DNA of 64,000 nucleotides from Polaribacter marinaquae (GTDB taxonomy: Bacteria; Bacteroidota; Bacteroidia; Flavobacteriales; Flavobacteriaceae), in assembly GCF_038019025.1 (NCBI RefSeq), contig NZ_CP150496.1, positions 2,124,001 through 2,188,000 on the forward strand. Direction: 5' to 3'. The translations under genes were made by a program, and so were the position numbers. The notes under the pieces were generated by a model that searched no databases, was not told where the DNA came from, and was given only the letters and a program-made list of their open reading frames with translations. Below, piece by piece: positions 16,596 through 24,891 of this stretch; within the stretch, counting starts at the first letter, position 1, and each line of letters begins with the position of its first letter.

Positions 16596-17705
16596 ATGAA
16601 AGCAAGTAGTTTAACATTAGGAAAAGTATCTCACTTTTTAGGTTTTGGTTTTTTTACGACTTTAAGAAATTTATTTACAGGAAATTTAGAAAAAGAAGAC
16701 CTAAAGAAGTTTCTGCGTAAAGTAATAGTGCCACTTGCTTCTATATTTTTATTTATTTTGATTTGGCATATTGGTGCCAAAACATTATTTAGTATCGAGG
16801 CCGAATTTAAAATCGAAAAAGCATTAGAAGATCAAGGTCAAGTAGCTGCAGACGCATTAACAGCTTGTATTGCTTCTGGTGAATCTAGTTGCCAACCCAA
16901 TACATTACCATCTCCTGCACAGGTTTGGGAATCTTTTCAATCTTTGTTAAGAGATCATAATATTATTAGTGCAGATAAAGCAGCCTTTATAGAAAAAACT
17001 GCAGCTCTAAATAAAACAAGAATTGCTGCGGGTAAAGATGCCATTGTGTATACGGGTAGACCTTCTTTTGTAGATCAAATATTTAGAAGTTTACAAACAG
17101 TTTTTGCAGGTTTCTTTTTAGCATTATTAATTGCTGTTCCTTTGGGTATTTTAATAGGTTTAAGTTCGACATTAAAAAGTGCATTTAATTGGTTTATTCA
17201 AATTTTTAAACCAGTATCTCCGGTAGTTTGGTATTTATTAGTTTTTATGATTGTAAAAACTGTATTAATAGGTTCTACAGAAGATAGTTCATTTACCATT
17301 TCATTTATTAGTGTTGGTTTGTGTTCTATGTGGGCAACTTTAGTAAATACGGCAATGGGTGTTTCTACAGTTGATAAAGATTATATAAATGTTGCAAAAG
17401 TTTTAAAATTAGGTACGTTTCAAAAAATATTTAAAGTGGTGTTACCCTCTTCTTTACCACTAATATTTACAGGTTTAAAGATAACATTATCAGTTGCTTG
17501 GATGGTTTTAATTGCGATTGAATTATTGGCTCAAAGTCCTGGTTTAGGTTTGTTTGTTTGGGAAGAATTTCAAAATGGAGCAAACGACTCTAATGCCAAA
17601 ATTATTGTTGCCATGTTTGCAATTGGTATTATTGGTTTTCTGTTAGATAGATTAATGTTAACCATACAAAATTGGGTGTCTTTTGATAAACAAGATGCCA
17701 TATAA
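16596..17705 (+). CDS. nrtB: ABC nitrate transporter permease NrtB
   Basis: 369 aa, longer than the ~270-280 aa usual for NrtB. The first membrane helix (~47-69) is followed by a ~90-residue soluble insertion containing a Cys pair (C-X6-C near 89) before the BPD permease domain begins (~157). The permease domain has the expected helices and the EAA-type loop INVAKVLKLGTFQKIFKVVLPSSLPLI. It forms the channel of the NrtABCD importer. It lies 27 bp after nrtA and is separated from nrtC by 156 bp that hold the second 123-bp repeat. Confidence 0.9.
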   Translation: MKASSLTLGKVSHFLGFGFFTTLRNLFTGNLEKEDLKKFLRKVIVPLASIFLFILIWHIGAKTLFSIEAEFKIEKALEDQGQVAADALTACIASGESSCQPNTLPSPAQVWESFQSLLRDHNIISADKAAFIEKTAALNKTRIAAGKDAIVYTGRPSFVDQIFRSLQTVFAGFFLALLIAVPLGILIGLSSTLKSAFNWFIQIFKPVSPVVWYLLVFMIVKTVLIGSTEDSSFTISFISVGLCSMWATLVNTAMGVSTVDKDYINVAKVLKLGTFQKIFKVVLPSSLPLIFTGLKITLSVAWMVLIAIELLAQSPGLGLFVWEEFQNGANDSNAKIIVAMFAIGIIGFLLDRLMLTIQNWVSFDKQDAI

Positions 17706-17720
17706 ATCGATTTAACTATT

Positions 17721-17843
17721 GCGTTAGGGATTGAAGCGGCATCCTTTTTTATGCTAGTTCGAGTTTTTTGTGAAGTATGAACAAAAAGTTTCGAGAACAA
17801 ATAAAAAAGATATAGCGTAAAGCCCGACCTTTTAGGTAACGCC
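17721..17843. repeat. 123-bp structured repeat, copy 2 (between nrtB and nrtC)
   Basis: Same element as 3841-3963: GCGTTAGGGATTG start, GGTAACGCC end, and the same 123-bp length despite one compensating indel pair. Internal pairing is better than in copy 1: CTTTTTTAT pairs perfectly with ATAAAAAAG, TTTTTGT with ACAAAAA, and the ends GCGTTA with TAACGC. It begins 15 bp after the nrtB stop and ends 18 bp before the nrtC ATG. Confidence 0.82.
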
Positions 17844-17861
17844 CAAATAAAATTTAAAGAA

Positions 17862-18707
17862 ATGGCATATTTAGAGCTTAAAAATATTTATAAATCTTAC
17901 GGTAAAGGAGACAATGAAACACAGGTATTGTCTAACATAAATCTAAAGATAGAAGAAGGAGAATTTGTTGCTATTGTTGGTTTTACCGGAAGCGGAAAAA
18001 CAACGTTGGTAAACTTAATAAATGGTTTGCTAGAACCAACAAGTGGATCTCTTTTATTTAAAGGAGAACCGGTAAAAGGTACAAGTCACGAAAGAGGTGT
18101 AATCTTTCAAAATTACTCGTTATTGCCTTGGTTAACAGTAGAGCAAAACGTAATAATGGCTGTAAAAGCGGCGTTCCCAAAACGAGATAAATCAGTCTGG
18201 AAACGTAAAGCTGCATATTATATAGAGATGGTAAGTTTAACGCCAGCTATTAACAAATTACCAAAAGAATTATCAGGCGGAATGCGTCAAAGAGTAGCAG
18301 TTGCTAGAGCTTTAGCTATGAAACCAGATATGATTATTATGGATGAACCTCTTGGGGCTTTAGATGCTTTAACTAGAGGTAATTTACAAGATCAAATCTT
18401 AAAAATTTGGGAAAAAGACAAACGTACAGCTTTACTAATTACCAATGATGTTGATGAGGGAATTTATATGGCAGATAGAATTATTCCCTTACATCCTGGA
18501 CCAAATGCAACTTTAGGACCAGAGTTTAAGATTGATTTAGAACGTCCGAGAGATAAAACTGCAATGAATGATAGTGAAAGTTTTAAAAAAACTAGAAATG
18601 CAATTATTGAATATCTAATGGATATTGGTGATGCTCGAAAAGCAGAAGCAAAGCAACAAATTATATTACCAGAATTAGAGCCAAAAAGTTTTGTTTCTTA
18701 TTCTTAA
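17862..18707 (+). CDS. nrtC: ABC nitrate transporter ATP-binding protein NrtC
   Basis: 281 aa. Walker A GFTGSGKTT (40-48), Q-loop in GVIFQNYSLLPWLTV, ABC signature LSGGMRQRVAVARAL and Walker B MIIMDEPLGALDALTR are intact. The switch region reads ITNDVDEGIYM, with Asn where most ABC ATPases have the catalytic His (usually THDVDEA). The companion NrtD keeps that His. It lacks the C-terminal NrtA-like regulatory domain of cyanobacterial NrtC. It energises nitrate import with NrtB and NrtD; the next gene starts 11 bp downstream. Confidence 0.9.
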   Translation: MAYLELKNIYKSYGKGDNETQVLSNINLKIEEGEFVAIVGFTGSGKTTLVNLINGLLEPTSGSLLFKGEPVKGTSHERGVIFQNYSLLPWLTVEQNVIMAVKAAFPKRDKSVWKRKAAYYIEMVSLTPAINKLPKELSGGMRQRVAVARALAMKPDMIIMDEPLGALDALTRGNLQDQILKIWEKDKRTALLITNDVDEGIYMADRIIPLHPGPNATLGPEFKIDLERPRDKTAMNDSESFKKTRNAIIEYLMDIGDARKAEAKQQIILPELEPKSFVSYS

Positions 18708-18718
18708 AATAACAAAAG

Positions 18719-19537
18719 ATGAGCGCACAAATAATTTTAAAAGAGGATAAAAAAAACATCACAAATACATCTAATGTAATGTTAGATTTAAAAGATTTAA
18801 AAAAAGTATATCCAACTCCAAAAGGAGATTATGTGGTTTTAGAACACCTAAATCTTCAAATAATGAAAGAAGAATTTGTTACTATTATTGGGCATTCTGG
18901 TTGTGGAAAAACAACAATGTTATCTATGATTGCTGGTTTAAACCCTATTTCTAGTGGAGATATAGCTGTTTTAGGAAAACCAATTAAAGGTCCTGGCCCA
19001 GATAGAGGTGTTATTTTTCAAGCGCCAAGTTTAATGCCTTGGATGACTTCTTTACAAAATGTATTATTAGGTGTAAAGCAGGTTTTTCCGCACGGAACCA
19101 AAGCACAAAGAACAGATATTGCCAAATATTATCTGCAAAAAGTAGGTTTAGAAGATGCGTTTCATAAAAAAGCATCAGAATTATCTCAAGGGATGCAACA
19201 ACGTGTGGGAATTGCAAGAGCTTTTGCCATAAAACCAAAAGTATTATTGCTAGATGAACCTTTTGGAATGTTAGACTCTTTAACAAGAGGAGAATTACAA
19301 GATATCTTGATTGAAATCTGGAACAAAGAAAAAATTACAGCGGTAATGATTACTCATGATGTTGATGAAGCAATATTTTTAGCCGATAGAGTAGTAATGA
19401 TGACTAGCGGGCCAAGAGCAAAGATTGGCGATGTTTTAGATATTGATTTTAAAAGACCAAGAACAAGAAAATCGGTACTAGAACATGATAATTACTATAC
19501 ATATCGAAAACATTTAATCGACTTTTTAGAACACTAA
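18719..19537 (+). CDS. nrtD: ABC nitrate transporter ATP-binding protein NrtD
   Basis: 272 aa. Walker A GHSGCGKTT (58-66), Q-loop VIFQAPSLMPWMTS, signature LSQGMQQRVGIARAF, Walker B VLLLDEPFGMLDSLTR and switch His in MITHDVDEAIFLADRV are all present. The signature has Gln in place of the usual second Ser/Gly, a tolerated variant. It is the catalytically complete partner of NrtC, in which the switch His is replaced by Asn, so the pair looks like an asymmetric heterodimer. It is followed by a hairpin and then the porin gene 135 bp downstream. Confidence 0.9.
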   Translation: MSAQIILKEDKKNITNTSNVMLDLKDLKKVYPTPKGDYVVLEHLNLQIMKEEFVTIIGHSGCGKTTMLSMIAGLNPISSGDIAVLGKPIKGPGPDRGVIFQAPSLMPWMTSLQNVLLGVKQVFPHGTKAQRTDIAKYYLQKVGLEDAFHKKASELSQGMQQRVGIARAFAIKPKVLLLDEPFGMLDSLTRGELQDILIEIWNKEKITAVMITHDVDEAIFLADRVVMMTSGPRAKIGDVLDIDFKRPRTRKSVLEHDNYYTYRKHLIDFLEH

Positions 19538-19570
19538 ATAAACAAAATAAAAAATCTTTAGAACTTAAAA

Positions 19571-19608
19571 CTTAGGATTATGAAACGTTGCAATTTCATA
19601 TTCCTTAG
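19571..19608 (+). other. Intergenic hairpin between nrtD and the porin gene
   Basis: Arms CTTAGGATTATGAAA (19571-19585) and TTTCATATTCCTTAG (19594-19608) pair at 13 of 15 positions around loop CGTTGCAA. There is no T tail, so it is unlikely to be a terminator. It could set mRNA processing or stability between transporter and porin messages. Confidence 0.55.
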
Positions 19609-19672
19609 ACGTAAACAGGTAAAAATTAAACATAATAATTCAACAAATCACAGAAAATAAAAACTAAACAAC

Positions 19673-20965
19673 ATGAAAAAACATTACTTAATTTTAGGAC
19701 TGATGTTAGCGTGTTTTCAATTCGCAACAGCACAATTTACTCTAGATGGGCAATTTAGACCAAGAACAGAATACAGAAACGGTTACCAGTCTTTAATACT
19801 AGATGCTGCAAATGCAGGTTTTGCAACCAATACAAGACTAAGGTTAAATGCTGGTTATCAAACAGAAGCTTTTAAAGTTTATTTGAGCATCCAAGATCTT
19901 TTAGTTTGGGGAGAGAATCCGCAAATAATACCTGTAGATTCTAACAATTCTTTTGCTGTTTTTGAAGCTTGGGCAAGTTTAAAACTTACAGATAATTCAG
20001 GCATTAAATTAGGACGACAGGTACTATCTTATGACGATCAGCGTTTTTTTGGTGGTCTAGATTGGGCACAACAAGGTAGAAATCACGATTTAGCGATGTT
20101 TCAATATAGAACAGAAAACTTTATGTTAGATTTAGGTTTGGCTTTCAATCAAGATTTAGATGGCGCCGGAGGGCCATTATTTGGTTTTCAAAACGTAGGT
20201 ACAGCATACCCTGCAAACAACCCATTTCAATACAAATCTATGCAACATTTGTATGCAAAGAAAACTTGGGAAGGATTTAATGCAAGTCTTTTACTAGTAA
20301 ATTATGGGCATCAAAATTATGATTTAAATGGAAATGCAGATGGTGTAAATAGCTTAATTACAGCGGGTACTCATTTAAATTATAAGAAAGGTAAATTTGG
20401 TTTAGCAGGTAATGCTTTTCTGCAAACGGGTACATTTTTTAATGGAAGTACAGATGTTGGAGGCGCTTATCTTTTAGGTTTAGATGCAAATTACAAGGCT
20501 ACAGATAAAGTTAGTTTTGGTGCAGGTATAGAATTAATTAGTGGTGATGATGCTACTACATCAGATAAAACGGAAGCCTTTTTACCAACTTTTGGTACAA
20601 ATCATAAGTTTAATGGTTTTATGGATTATTTTTATGTTGCCAATCATATAAATACTATTGGTTTAATAGACATTCATGCAAGTGCAAACATTAAATTGAA
20701 TAAATCTTCAAGTTTAATGGCGAAAGTTTTAAATTTTAGTGGAGAACAGGCTTTGGCAAGCGGAGAGAAATCTTTAGGAACTGAAATAGATTTAGTCTAC
20801 AAGAAAAAATTTAACGGGTTTTCATTAGTTGCAGGGTACTCTCAAATGTTTGCATCTGATGGTATGTATGAGTTAAAAGGTATTACAGAAAGTAATGCTT
20901 CAAACACTCAAAATTGGGCGTGGTTAATGTTAGTCATAAAACCAAAATTTATAACAGGTAAATAA
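19673..20965 (+). CDS. Outer-membrane porin, alginate-export-like family
   Basis: 430 aa with a clear signal peptide (MKKHYLILGLMLACFQFATA, cleavage before QF). The mature part is rich in alternating aromatic/polar beta-strands, with FRPRTEYRNGYQ, TNTRLRLNAGY and FEAWASLKL as in alginate_exp-type outer-membrane barrels. Its place as last gene of the nrtABCD unit, on the same strand and closed by a terminator, suggests that it lets nitrate or nitrite cross the outer membrane rather than exporting alginate. The barrel fold is well supported; the substrate is inference. Confidence 0.8.
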   Translation: MKKHYLILGLMLACFQFATAQFTLDGQFRPRTEYRNGYQSLILDAANAGFATNTRLRLNAGYQTEAFKVYLSIQDLLVWGENPQIIPVDSNNSFAVFEAWASLKLTDNSGIKLGRQVLSYDDQRFFGGLDWAQQGRNHDLAMFQYRTENFMLDLGLAFNQDLDGAGGPLFGFQNVGTAYPANNPFQYKSMQHLYAKKTWEGFNASLLLVNYGHQNYDLNGNADGVNSLITAGTHLNYKKGKFGLAGNAFLQTGTFFNGSTDVGGAYLLGLDANYKATDKVSFGAGIELISGDDATTSDKTEAFLPTFGTNHKFNGFMDYFYVANHINTIGLIDIHASANIKLNKSSSLMAKVLNFSGEQALASGEKSLGTEIDLVYKKKFNGFSLVAGYSQMFASDGMYELKGITESNASNTQNWAWLMLVIKPKFITGK

Positions 20966-20996
20966 TACTTAACTAGTAAATGTTATTTATAAACTT

Positions 20997-21027
20997 AAAA
21001 AATCCCTTTAAAAAGAGATTTTTTTTT
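20997..21027 (+). terminator. Intrinsic terminator after the nrt-porin unit
   Basis: AAAAAATCCCTTT pairs with AAGAGATTTTTT, allowing one mismatch, around a short A loop. It is followed by a run of eight to nine T residues. Confidence 0.65.
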
Positions 21028-21174
21028 GCGATATTAATTCTTTAGAGTATTCAAAAAAAATACGGTATAAATTTAGTTTGAAAAACGTAATTAGGATAAA
21101 ATACGCCTAAGAATAGAAAATTCTATATTCTCAATTTTTTGTAACTTCACTCCATAATTTTAAATCTACTTTCT

Positions 21175-21636
21175 ATGCCAAACTACAATTTAAATGTTAA
21201 CGGAAAAAATGTTACTGTTACTGCAGATGATGATACGCCTTTACTTTGGGTTTTACGAGATGAGTTAAATTTAGTAGGCACAAAATTTGGCTGTGGTATT
21301 GCACAATGTGGTGCTTGTACAGTTCACATAGATGGTGTTGCAACAAGAAGTTGCCAAATGCAAGTTTCTATTTTAGATGATACAAAAATTACTACAATAG
21401 AAGGTTTATCTAAAGACGGTAAACATCCTGTACAAGAGGCTTGGAAAGAGATTGATGTACCACAATGTGGTTACTGTCAAGCAGGACAAATAATGACAGC
21501 TTCTGCTTTTTTATCAGAAAATAAAAATCCATCAGAAAAAGAAATAAGAGAAGCGATGCATGGTAATATTTGTAGATGTGCTTCTTATAATAGAATAGAA
21601 AAAGCAGTAAAAGTTGCTTCAGAAAAAATGCAATAA
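21175..21636 (+). CDS. (2Fe-2S)-binding subunit of a molybdenum hydroxylase (IorA/CoxS type)
   Basis: 153 aa. The N-terminal plant-type ferredoxin has CGIAQCGACTVHIDG plus a fourth Cys in RSCQMQV. The C-terminal helical [2Fe-2S] domain has CGYCQAGQIMTASAFL and GNICRCASYNRI. This is the small electron-transfer subunit of xanthine dehydrogenase-family enzymes, paired with the catalytic subunit 18 bp downstream. There is no FAD subunit, as in isoquinoline oxidoreductase/periplasmic aldehyde oxidase types. The gene starts a new unit after the porin terminator; no palindrome precedes it. Confidence 0.92.
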   Translation: MPNYNLNVNGKNVTVTADDDTPLLWVLRDELNLVGTKFGCGIAQCGACTVHIDGVATRSCQMQVSILDDTKITTIEGLSKDGKHPVQEAWKEIDVPQCGYCQAGQIMTASAFLSENKNPSEKEIREAMHGNICRCASYNRIEKAVKVASEKMQ

Positions 21637-21654
21637 TCACTAAAATTTATAAAA

Positions 21655-23808
21655 ATGAAACTACACAAAAAAGATAATTTTAGTAGAAGAAACTTTCTAA
21701 AAACCTCTGCATTGGCAAGTGGCGGTATGTTAATTGGTTTTAATTTACTTACAGCATGTAAGCCAGAAGCTAAAATGCCAGTAGATATAGCAAGTTTAAA
21801 TTTTAACGATTTTAACGCATTTATAAAAATTTCTGATGAAGGTTATGTAACTATTTTTTCTCCGAATCCAGAAATCGGTCAAGGGGTAAAAACTTCTATG
21901 CCAATGATTATAGCAGAAGAGTTAGATGTTGATTGGGATAAAGTAAATGTTGCACAAGGTATTTTAGATACAAAAAATTATACAAGGCAAGTAGCCGGCG
22001 GAAGCCAATCTATTAGACAAGGTTGGGATGCGTTAAGACAAACTGGTGCAACAGCAAAACAAATGTTGGTAAATGCTGCTGCTGCAAAATGGCAAGTAGA
22101 TGCAAGTTCTTTAAAAGCATCTAAGGGAATTATTACAAATACTTCAGGGGAAAAACTAACTTATGGTGATGTTGTAAAAGAGGCAGCTCTATTAGAAGTG
22201 CCAGAAAATGTTGTGTTAAAAGACCCCAAAGATTTTACAATTATTGGGCAAGAAATTGTTAATGTAGATATTGATAAAATTATAACAGGTAAACCTTTAT
22301 TTGGATTGGATTACAAAGCAGAAAACATGATGATTGCTGCTGTTTTAAGACCACCAGCATTTGGGCAAAAATTAGTTTCTTTTGATGATTCTAAGGCTAA
22401 AAATGTTTCTGGTGTAAAAGAGATTATAAAATTCGAAGATAAAATTGCAGTTTTAGCAAGTTCTACTTGGGCTGCAATGAAAGGTAAAAAAGCAATAAAT
22501 GCTAATTGGAAAACAGATTCTAAAGCAGAATCTACAGAAGAACATGATAAATTATTAACCAAAATTTTAGATGGTAAAGGTTTAGATGTTAGAAGAGAAG
22601 ATGGCAATGTAAAAAAGGCTTTTAGTGCTGCAGATAAAGTTGTAGAGAAAACTTATCATTCACCTTTTTTACCACATAATTGTTTAGAACCGATGAATTT
22701 TTATGCAAATGTTACTCCAGAAAAAGTGCATTTGGTTGGTCCTATACAAACACCACAATGGACGGTTAATAGAGTTTCTAAACTTTTAAATAGAAAAGAA
22801 GAAGATATTTTATGCGAAATGACTCGTATGGGTGGTGGTTTTGGTAGACGTTTATACGGAGATTTTGCTTTAGAAGCAGCAGAAATTTCTAGTTTAGCTA
22901 AAAAACCTGTAAAAGTTGTTTTTTCTAGAGAAGATGATATGACTGCGGGTACTTATAGGCCAGCAATTAAATATAGAATTAAAGCAGCTTTAAAAGACGG
23001 TAAAGTAACTGGTTATCATTTAAAAGAAGCGGCAGTAAATGGAAATATGTATGGTTTAATTCCTAACTTTTTTCCTGCAGGTTGCATTCCAAATTATAAA
23101 GTAGAAAGTGGTAATTATAAAAGTAATATCACAACCGGTGCTTGGAGAGCGCCTTATACAAATTTCTTAGCTTTTGCAGAGCAAAGTTTTTTTGATGAAT
23201 TGGCATCAGAATTAAATATAGATCCAATTCAGTTGCGTTTAGATTTATTACAAAATGTAAAAAATACTACGGATAAACGTATCGAATATTCTGGTGAAAG
23301 AATGGAAGAAACCATTAAACTTGTAAGAACAAAATCGAATTGGGGAAATGCTAAAAATGGTGTTTACCAAGGTTTTTCTGCGTATTATAGTCATAATACA
23401 CATGTTGCAGAGGTGGCAGATATAGAATTAGTTGAGGGTTATCCGGTAGTAAAAAAGGTTACGGTTGCTGTAGATTGCGGTATAGTTGTAAACCCTACTG
23501 GTGCTAGAAACCAGGTTGAAGGTGGTGTTTTAGATGGAATTGGACATGCAATGTATGCTGGTTTTTCATTTAAAGAAGGAGTTCCTCAATCTAAAAACTT
23601 CGATTCTTACAGATTGATAAGAATGAATGAAACCCCAAAGGTAGATGTCTTTTTTGTTGATAGTAATAAATCTCCTACAGGTTTAGGAGAACCCGGTTTA
23701 CCGCCAGCAGGTGGTGCTGTTGCAAATGCAATTAATACTGCTTTAAGTAAAAGATTATATTCACAACCATTTATTAATGAATTTGAAAAGAGTAAAATTC
23801 TTAGTTAA
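21655..23808 (+). CDS. Molybdopterin-binding catalytic subunit of a xanthine dehydrogenase-family enzyme (IorB type)
   Basis: 717 aa. The N terminus carries a Tat signal (SRRNFLKTSALASGGMLIGF) ending in a possible lipobox (NLLTAC), so the enzyme is probably exported folded with its cofactor and perhaps membrane-anchored. Aldehyde oxidase/xanthine dehydrogenase motifs follow: PEIGQGVKTSMPMIIAEELD, GGGFGRRLYGDFALEAA, and GLGEPGLPPAGGAVANA, in which the Glu is the conserved catalytic base. Substrate cannot be told from sequence (an N-heterocycle or aldehyde are the family options). It shares a need for molybdopterin with the nearby nitrate reductase, although the cofactor type differs within the Mo enzymes. 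It converges on the AraC gene across a bidirectional terminator. Confidence 0.9.
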   Translation: MKLHKKDNFSRRNFLKTSALASGGMLIGFNLLTACKPEAKMPVDIASLNFNDFNAFIKISDEGYVTIFSPNPEIGQGVKTSMPMIIAEELDVDWDKVNVAQGILDTKNYTRQVAGGSQSIRQGWDALRQTGATAKQMLVNAAAAKWQVDASSLKASKGIITNTSGEKLTYGDVVKEAALLEVPENVVLKDPKDFTIIGQEIVNVDIDKIITGKPLFGLDYKAENMMIAAVLRPPAFGQKLVSFDDSKAKNVSGVKEIIKFEDKIAVLASSTWAAMKGKKAINANWKTDSKAESTEEHDKLLTKILDGKGLDVRREDGNVKKAFSAADKVVEKTYHSPFLPHNCLEPMNFYANVTPEKVHLVGPIQTPQWTVNRVSKLLNRKEEDILCEMTRMGGGFGRRLYGDFALEAAEISSLAKKPVKVVFSREDDMTAGTYRPAIKYRIKAALKDGKVTGYHLKEAAVNGNMYGLIPNFFPAGCIPNYKVESGNYKSNITTGAWRAPYTNFLAFAEQSFFDELASELNIDPIQLRLDLLQNVKNTTDKRIEYSGERMEETIKLVRTKSNWGNAKNGVYQGFSAYYSHNTHVAEVADIELVEGYPVVKKVTVAVDCGIVVNPTGARNQVEGGVLDGIGHAMYAGFSFKEGVPQSKNFDSYRLIRMNETPKVDVFFVDSNKSPTGLGEPGLPPAGGAVANAINTALSKRLYSQPFINEFEKSKILS

Positions 23809-23818
23809 TTAAAATAAA

Positions 23819-23850
23819 AAAAACCTCAAGATTTTATTCTTGAGGTTTTT
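23819..23850. terminator. Bidirectional terminator between convergent genes
   Basis: AAAAACCTCAAGA (23819-23831) pairs with TCTTGAGGTTTTT (23838-23850) around TTTTAT, with A and T runs on both sides. It can serve the + strand hydroxylase and the - strand AraC gene. Confidence 0.9.
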
Positions 23851-23874
23851 ATCATTAATTCAAATTCAAATATA

Positions 23875-24891
23875 TTATGCTGTCATAGCTAACTTGTTTT
23901 TCTTTTTATAATCTCTAGGAGAACAGTTATATTTTTCTCTGAATCTTTTAGAGAAATAACTTCTACTAGAAAAACCTAAACTGTATACAATTTCAGAAAT
24001 ACTTAAATCAGTATTTATAATTAATTCTTCAGATTTTTTTAAACGTACAGATCTAATGTATTCACATACAGTTAAACCGTGCATTAACTTAAATCCTTCT
24101 TGAATTTTAGCTGCAGTTAAACCAATTTTTCTTGTTAAAACATTTATTTTATGATCTAAATCTGGATAGTTGTTTACATAATCTGTTAATTCCTTAATCA
24201 GCTCCATTTCGTTCTGAGTTAAAGAACCGTTAGAATTAGCATTACTATTTATGTCTTTTTTGTGTTGTTCGATTTCTAAACCTAAAATTAAGTTTACAAT
24301 ACCTTTAGTTAATAAAGCTCTAACAACTCCTTTGTTTTCAATAGATTTTAATTGCTTAATATGTTCTGCAATTTTAAGATTATAAGAACCTAAGTATATA
24401 TAATCTTTCGTTTTACCTGCAATAAAAGCGTCTTTTAAAAGATTATTAATGTCTGTTTGTTGGCTATTATCATCCGCAGTATTTACAGATATAATGGTAG
24501 AACTAGTTTCTATACCTTTATAAAGTGTAATTGTGTTTTCTTCTGATACAATATTAGAAACTATACTTGTTTGAAAAGTTTCTACGGTGTTTTTAGTTGC
24601 GTTATTTTCGAAAGAATGAGAAATCTTACCTTTAGAACAGTATACAAAGTTAATATGTGTACCTGCTTTAGCATCTACAGCTATTTTAAGGTCTTCTTTA
24701 GGTGTAATATTAAATTCTAATAAACTAATACCACCGTCTAAATTAATAGATCTAATAGTACCTTTACCTATGTTGTTATTAATTTTAAGAAATTGCTCAT
24801 TAGAAGTCACTTTTAACGTTCCCCCAATCTTCTTTTGTAATTTGTTAAAGAATAAATTTAAGCCTCTTAATTTTGAATTTACAGTAATCAT
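23875..24891 (-). CDS. AraC-family transcriptional regulator
   Basis: 338 aa. The C-terminal ~100 residues are a double helix-turn-helix of the AraC/XylS type: KIQEGFKLMHGLTVCEYIRS, SEELIINTDLSISEIVYSLG and FSSRSYFSKRFREKYNCSP. The N-terminal ~220 residues contain a beta-rich segment (LLEFNITPKEDLKIAVDAK, HINFVYCSKGKISHSFE), consistent with a cupin-like sensor, but no ligand motif is recognised. It is monocistronic with ~500 bp of empty upstream DNA. The target could be the convergent Mo hydroxylase genes, but nothing in the sequence shows it. Confidence 0.88.
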   Translation of the reverse strand: MITVNSKLRGLNLFFNKLQKKIGGTLKVTSNEQFLKINNNIGKGTIRSINLDGGISLLEFNITPKEDLKIAVDAKAGTHINFVYCSKGKISHSFENNATKNTVETFQTSIVSNIVSEENTITLYKGIETSSTIISVNTADDNSQQTDINNLLKDAFIAGKTKDYIYLGSYNLKIAEHIKQLKSIENKGVVRALLTKGIVNLILGLEIEQHKKDINSNANSNGSLTQNEMELIKELTDYVNNYPDLDHKINVLTRKIGLTAAKIQEGFKLMHGLTVCEYIRSVRLKKSEELIINTDLSISEIVYSLGFSSRSYFSKRFREKYNCSPRDYKKKNKLAMTA

